Source: Anaerolineales bacterium (GTDB lineage: Bacteria; Chloroflexota; Anaerolineae; Anaerolineales; Villigracilaceae). Taken from it: DNA of 64,000 bases. The stretch is taken from positions 287,298 through 351,297 of the forward strand of contig JAIXKJ010000008.1 of the NCBI GenBank assembly GCA_026928255.1. Reading direction: 5' to 3'. Positions within the stretch are counted from its first letter, which is position 1. The number at the start of each line of letters is the position of its first letter. The notes beneath the pieces were generated by a model. That model was not told the DNA's origin. It saw nothing but the letters and a program-made list of their open reading frames with translations, and made no database searches. The position numbers were made by a program, and so were the translations under genes. This document shows, one piece after another, positions 60,301 to 64,000 of this stretch.

Positions 60301-61374
60301 ATGAAAACTTCAGCCATTGATTTATTCTGCGGAATTGGCGGACTCTCTTATGGCTTAAAAAAAGCCGGAATTTCTGTCAAGGCGGGAATTGATTTAGATC
60401 AAACTTGTCAATTTGCTTACGAGAAAAATGTAAAAGCAGATTTTATTTCACAAGATATTTCTAAAATTAAAGGCGCGGATATAAGAAAATTATATTGGTC
60501 AAATAAAGGCGAAATTAAGGTATTAGCAGGATGCGCTCCTTGTCAACCATTTTCAACTCATGCCAATAAAATAAAAACGGATAAAAGAACGAAAAAATGG
60601 CGACTAATAACTGAATTTCAAAGATTAATTAAAGAAACAAATCCAGATATAGTAACAATGGAAAATGTTCCAAATCTAGCAAACCAAAAAATATTTGCAG
60701 ATTTTGTAAGTTTTCTAAAGGAAAGAAAATATTTTGTTTCTTATTCAAATATTTATTGCCCTGACTATGGAATTCCTCAAAAAAGAAGAAGGTTAGTCCT
60801 TCTCGCTTCAAAATATGGCGATATTCATGTGATTCCAAAAACTCATTCCGAAAAAGAATACGTTACTTTGCGAGATGTTATTGGGGAGTTGCCTGCCATT
60901 GAATCTGATGAAATTTGCAAAAGCGATCCATTACATCGCACAACGAAACTTACAGAAATTAATTTGAAGCGTATAAAAGCCTCTGTTCCTAACGGCACTT
61001 GGCGAGATTGGGACGAATCTCTTTTATTAGCCTGCCATAAAAAAAAGACTGGAAAAAGCTATCAATCTGTTTATGGAAGAATGTCTTGGGACGAACCCTC
61101 ATCTACAATCACAACGCAATTTTATAATTATGGAACTGGCAGATTTGGGCATCCAGAGCAAAATAGAGCCTTAACTATTCGGGAAGCGGCTTTATTGCAA
61201 ACCTTCCCTCTCAATTACAAATTTTATGAAAAATCAAACGATGTAAAAATCACTCGTTTAGGCGTTCATATTGGAAATGCAGTGCCTGTCGATTTAGGAT
61301 TTGTTATAGGAAAATCTATTAAATTACACATTGAGGGACATTATGGCAGAACAAAACAAAAATTTCACATTTGA
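60301..61374 (+). CDS. DNA (cytosine-5) methyltransferase
   Basis: A 357-residue C5 MTase. Motif I is DLFCGIGGLSYGL, IV is GCAPCQPFS with catalytic Cys81, VI is MENVPN, VIII is QKRRRLVLLAS and X is HIGNAVPVDLG, in canonical order. The target domain (about 190-270) is short. The gene is clearly AT-rich compared with its neighbours, so it was probably acquired. TATATT is 6 nt before the ATG without a Shine-Dalgarno. A GHKL ATPase gene overlaps its 3' end by 32 bp. The site specificity cannot be read, and no restriction nuclease of known type is adjacent. Confidence 0.93.
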   Translation: MKTSAIDLFCGIGGLSYGLKKAGISVKAGIDLDQTCQFAYEKNVKADFISQDISKIKGADIRKLYWSNKGEIKVLAGCAPCQPFSTHANKIKTDKRTKKWRLITEFQRLIKETNPDIVTMENVPNLANQKIFADFVSFLKERKYFVSYSNIYCPDYGIPQKRRRLVLLASKYGDIHVIPKTHSEKEYVTLRDVIGELPAIESDEICKSDPLHRTTKLTEINLKRIKASVPNGTWRDWDESLLLACHKKKTGKSYQSVYGRMSWDEPSSTITTQFYNYGTGRFGHPEQNRALTIREAALLQTFPLNYKFYEKSNDVKITRLGVHIGNAVPVDLGFVIGKSIKLHIEGHYGRTKQKFHI

Positions 61375-62995
61375 AATTTCCTTAAGTGTTCTTAATCATT
61401 TAGGGCGAAATTTGTATAGAAGTTTTATTACAATTTTAGGAGAAGCTATTTCAAATTCATGGGATGCTGACGCAAAAAATATCTGGATAGAAATTGATAA
61501 AGAAGAAAATATTTTAATCATTAAAGATGACGGTATTGGAATGTCAGTAGAAGATTTTCAAAATAAATTTCTGAAGATTGGCTACTCAAAAAGAAAGGAC
61601 GGGGAAGTACAAACAATAAAAGGCAGACCATATATAGGACGAAAAGGGATAGGAAAACTAGCTTTACTTTCTTGTGCAGAAAAAATAAGCGTTATTTCAA
61701 AAATAAAAGGTGAAATCAACTATATTGGAGGAGTTATTGATAATTCTGAATTAAGTCAAGCAATCACAGATGATCTAACTCCTCAACAATATGAATTAGA
61801 TAATGTCCAGTATGAAAGAATACAAAAATATACAAATGGGCATGAGCACGGTACTATTATTTACTTTGAAAATATAAAAGATGGAATAAAAAACAGCGCT
61901 GAATATTTAAAGAAACTACTTGCGCTCTACTTTAGATTTTCTCTTATCGATAAGAGTTTTTGTCTGTTTGTAAACAAAACCCCCGTAACACTCGACGATT
62001 TAAAAGAGCTTTCAGAAGCAACGCAATTTCTGTGGATTATTAATAAATTAGACGATCCGTATATTAATACATTAGATAAGATCAAATCAGATCTGATAAA
62101 CAAAGAACTTTCGCTTAATGTAACAGGGTTTGTTGCGTCAGTAGAAAAACCAAGATATTTAAAAATTACAGGGACTGACGAAAAGGTTGGTATTGATTTG
62201 TTTGTAAATGGCAGATTGAGAGAAAAGAATATTCTAAAGCGAATGCCTGACTACTCAACACGGCATATTGCAAGTTATTTATATGGTCAAATCCATTTCA
62301 ATGAATTAGATAGCGCTGATAAAGATAGATTTACAAGCAGTAGAGACGGTGTTGTTCCGGATGATGAAAAATATAATAATTTAATTAAGGATATAAAAAA
62401 ACTTTTAGAAAATATAAGTTCTGAATGGGATAAACTTCGCCTAGATATAGGAGAAGATGGGGATGATGATAATCCACGAAAAACTCCAAAACAACGAAGA
62501 GCGCGTAGTTTATACAATCTGTCATCTCAAGAATATGCTGGTAGTAAATCTGACCGTGTAAATAAATGGCTGAAAGATCTGCAATCTGATGCTGAGTTTA
62601 ATATTCCAGCATATGTAGATTGTTTTCTATCGGAAAATTTAATTAGAAAATTTATTGAGGAACAGAAAATTTCGCTGTCTCCAGAAGCTGAAAACGAAAG
62701 AAACAAGTGGAGAAATGCCGAATTAAGCGATAAAGGTAAAGCGAATATTAGCGTAGACATCCGCCGAAAGAATAGCGACCTGAGCTATTTATCAATGGAT
62801 GCCCTCGCAAATCTAGTGGACAAAGTGAAAGAACCGCAAAAAGATGCTGGGCTATCAAGAGATGCAACAGAATATAAACCAATGCGTAATGCTCTGGCGC
62901 ACACCGCTTTGTTAACCGATATAGCAAAAGCAAGATTAACCATAGTTTATGAAAATATTCAAGGTAGGCTGAAAGCATTATTGCTTTCAAAATAG
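61343..62995 (+). CDS. GHKL (MutL/MORC-like) ATPase with C-terminal HEPN-like motif
   Basis: A 550-residue protein with an N-terminal Bergerat ATPase: EAISNSWDADA (Glu34, Asn38, Asp41), KDDGIGM (62-67) and GRKGIGKLALLS (99 onward). An S5-like/transducer region follows to about 340. After an acidic/basic linker (GEDGDDDNPRKTPKQRR, about 373-390) the C-terminal part is helical. It carries Arg515-Asn516...His520 in MRNALAHT, the Rx4H signature of HEPN RNases. MutL-like GHKL ATPases occur in restriction-modification loci. The start is chosen for GAGGG upstream. It is AT-rich like the methylase, with which it overlaps by 32 bp. Confidence 0.8.
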   Translation: MAEQNKNFTFEISLSVLNHLGRNLYRSFITILGEAISNSWDADAKNIWIEIDKEENILIIKDDGIGMSVEDFQNKFLKIGYSKRKDGEVQTIKGRPYIGRKGIGKLALLSCAEKISVISKIKGEINYIGGVIDNSELSQAITDDLTPQQYELDNVQYERIQKYTNGHEHGTIIYFENIKDGIKNSAEYLKKLLALYFRFSLIDKSFCLFVNKTPVTLDDLKELSEATQFLWIINKLDDPYINTLDKIKSDLINKELSLNVTGFVASVEKPRYLKITGTDEKVGIDLFVNGRLREKNILKRMPDYSTRHIASYLYGQIHFNELDSADKDRFTSSRDGVVPDDEKYNNLIKDIKKLLENISSEWDKLRLDIGEDGDDDNPRKTPKQRRARSLYNLSSQEYAGSKSDRVNKWLKDLQSDAEFNIPAYVDCFLSENLIRKFIEEQKISLSPEAENERNKWRNAELSDKGKANISVDIRRKNSDLSYLSMDALANLVDKVKEPQKDAGLSRDATEYKPMRNALAHTALLTDIAKARLTIVYENIQGRLKALLLSK

Positions 62996-62996
62996 A

Positions 62997-63031
62997 AGAT
63001 TTCTCGGTCGCTAACGCTCCCTCGAAATGAC
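62997..63031 (+). repeat. Half copy of GTCATTTCGAG-family palindromic repeat
   Basis: AGATTTCTC, a 15-nt spacer and CTCGAAATGAC, the right half of the element found at 4829-4904. It marks the 3' border of the AT-rich island. Confidence 0.75.
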
Positions 63032-63048
63032 AATAACTATCTTGTAAA

Positions 63049-64000
63049 ATGCCCAATTCAGCTCACACCGCAACAGCGTTTGCGAATCCTAATATCGCCT
63101 TCATTAAGTACTGGGGCAACCGTGACGAGGCGTTGCGTCTGCCCGTCAACGGTTCGATTTCGATGAACTTGGACGGGCTGTTTACTAAAACGTCCGTTTC
63201 TTTTAATTCGTCTAATTACGATTCGTTGACGATTAATAACTCGACTATAAAAGGCAAAGGCTTGGAACGAGTCTCCGCAATATTAGACCTCGTCCGCGCC
63301 AAAGCGGGGATGCAGGCTAAGGCGCAAGTCATCAGCGAGAATAATTTTCCGGCCGGCGCGGGGATTGCGTCTTCGGCGGCGGCTTTTGCGGCGCTGGCGC
63401 TGGCGGCGTCCAAAGCGGCGGGACTCGCCCTGAGCGAACGCGAACTTTCCATTTTGGCGCGGCGCGGTTCGGGATCGGCGGCGCGTTCCATTCCTGCGGG
63501 CTTCGTCGAATGGCAGGCAGGGACGAACGACGAAGATTCCTACGCCTATTCAATCGCTCCCGCCGAGCATTGGGATTTGGCGGATTGCGTCGCCGTGGTC
63601 AACGCCGCGCACAAGGCGGTCGGCTCGACGGAGGGACACGCGCTGGCGGGCACAAGTCTGTTGCAAAACGCGCGGGTGGCGGACGCGCCGCGACGTTTGG
63701 AAATTTGTCGCAAAGCCATTTTGCAAAAAGATTTTGAAGCGCTGGCGAACATCATCGAACAAGATTCGGACATGATGCACGCGGTGATGATGACCTCGCG
63801 CCCGCCGTTGATGTATTGGCAATCGGCGACGGTGGAGATTTTTCATCGCGTCCGCCAGTGGCGCGGACAGGGGCTGCCAGTCGCCTACACGGTGGACGCG
63901 GGCGCGAACGTCCACGTTATTTGCTTGGGCGAGTACAAAGCGGACGTGGAGAAACGTCTGCGCGAGGTCGAGGGCGTGAGCGAAGTCCTCGTCGCCGGCG
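63049..64000 (+). CDS. mvaD: Diphosphomevalonate (or phosphomevalonate) decarboxylase, partial
   Basis: A 317-codon open frame running off the right edge. N-terminal NIAFIKYWGNRDEALRLPVNGSIS (two parts), GAGIASSAAAFAALALAASKAAGL, RRGSGSAARSIPAGF, and DAGANVHV match the GHMP-family mevalonate pathway decarboxylase. The reaction yields isopentenyl (di)phosphate. Substrate may be mevalonate 5-diphosphate, or mevalonate 5-phosphate as shown for a Roseiflexus enzyme. A TATCTT box lies 5 nt before the ATG. Confidence 0.9.
   Translation, partial: MPNSAHTATAFANPNIAFIKYWGNRDEALRLPVNGSISMNLDGLFTKTSVSFNSSNYDSLTINNSTIKGKGLERVSAILDLVRAKAGMQAKAQVISENNFPAGAGIASSAAAFAALALAASKAAGLALSERELSILARRGSGSAARSIPAGFVEWQAGTNDEDSYAYSIAPAEHWDLADCVAVVNAAHKAVGSTEGHALAGTSLLQNARVADAPRRLEICRKAILQKDFEALANIIEQDSDMMHAVMMTSRPPLMYWQSATVEIFHRVRQWRGQGLPVAYTVDAGANVHVICLGEYKADVEKRLREVEGVSEVLVAG

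Noticed and set aside
60301..62995. BREX or DISARM system
   Set aside because: No helicase, PglZ, DUF1998 or other companion genes; only a methylase and a GHKL ATPase are present.
62748..63056. Minus-strand frame of 102 codons across the end of the island
   Set aside because: It runs antisense to the GHKL gene and through the palindromic repeat, with no ribosome site or family features.

Overview
The window is 64 kb of dense, moderately GC-rich bacterial chromosome. Its gene content fits a Chloroflexota bacterium of the Anaerolineae type. Signs are a mevalonate-type decarboxylase, many lipoproteins with Thr/Pro-rich linkers, a SHMT-GcvT fusion, type III pantothenate kinase, and many genes whose start codon follows a -10 box by about 6 nt. 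The placement is inferred from gene families; no rRNA is present to confirm it.

Layout. 0-4 kb: the end of a probable dnaK, a PQQ-type sugar dehydrogenase, and a padR-modA-modB cluster without modC. 4-11 kb: a methionine operon behind a SAM-I riboswitch (SnoaL-like gene, truncated antitoxin-like gene, metH, HMT/MTHFR fusion gene). metH carries an in-frame DUF559 nuclease element bounded by palindromic repeats. 11-21 kb: FNT channel, coaX, EamA transporter, tRNA-Glu, leuS with a T-box leader, two tRNA-Ala genes and the glyA-gcvT fusion. 20-30 kb: phosphodiesterases, an aminotransferase with a probable attenuator and 25-codon leader ORF, transporters, an MBOAT acyltransferase preceded by a DltX-like microprotein, and a phytol-kinase-like gene. 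30-41 kb: gyrB, membrane proteins, plsY, a heterodimeric ABC exporter split by a MITE, and a potassium cluster (KimA-like permease with two RCK proteins). 41-54 kb: a large sensor kinase, plsC, cmk, a GT-C-like protein, a zinc/manganese ABC transporter and two tandem M1 peptidase lipoproteins. 54-60 kb: riboflavin genes, an SDR, then SGNH protein, SGNH-like lipoprotein, acyl carrier protein and acyl-AMP ligase. 60-63 kb: an AT-rich island with a C5 DNA methyltransferase and a GHKL ATPase ending in a HEPN-like motif. The window ends inside a mevalonate-pathway decarboxylase.

Links between genes. One-carbon metabolism is over-represented (metH, HMT/MTHFR, glyA-gcvT). Two separate loci together hold all parts of a Dlt-like envelope acylation pathway: acyl-AMP ligase, carrier protein and SGNH protein at 56-60 kb, and MBOAT plus DltX-like peptide at 24-26 kb. 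The methylase/GHKL-HEPN pair looks like a transferred defence or restriction-type module. Degenerate heptanucleotide tandem repeats recur at seven or more gene boundaries, and palindromic repeats of several families are dispersed through the window.
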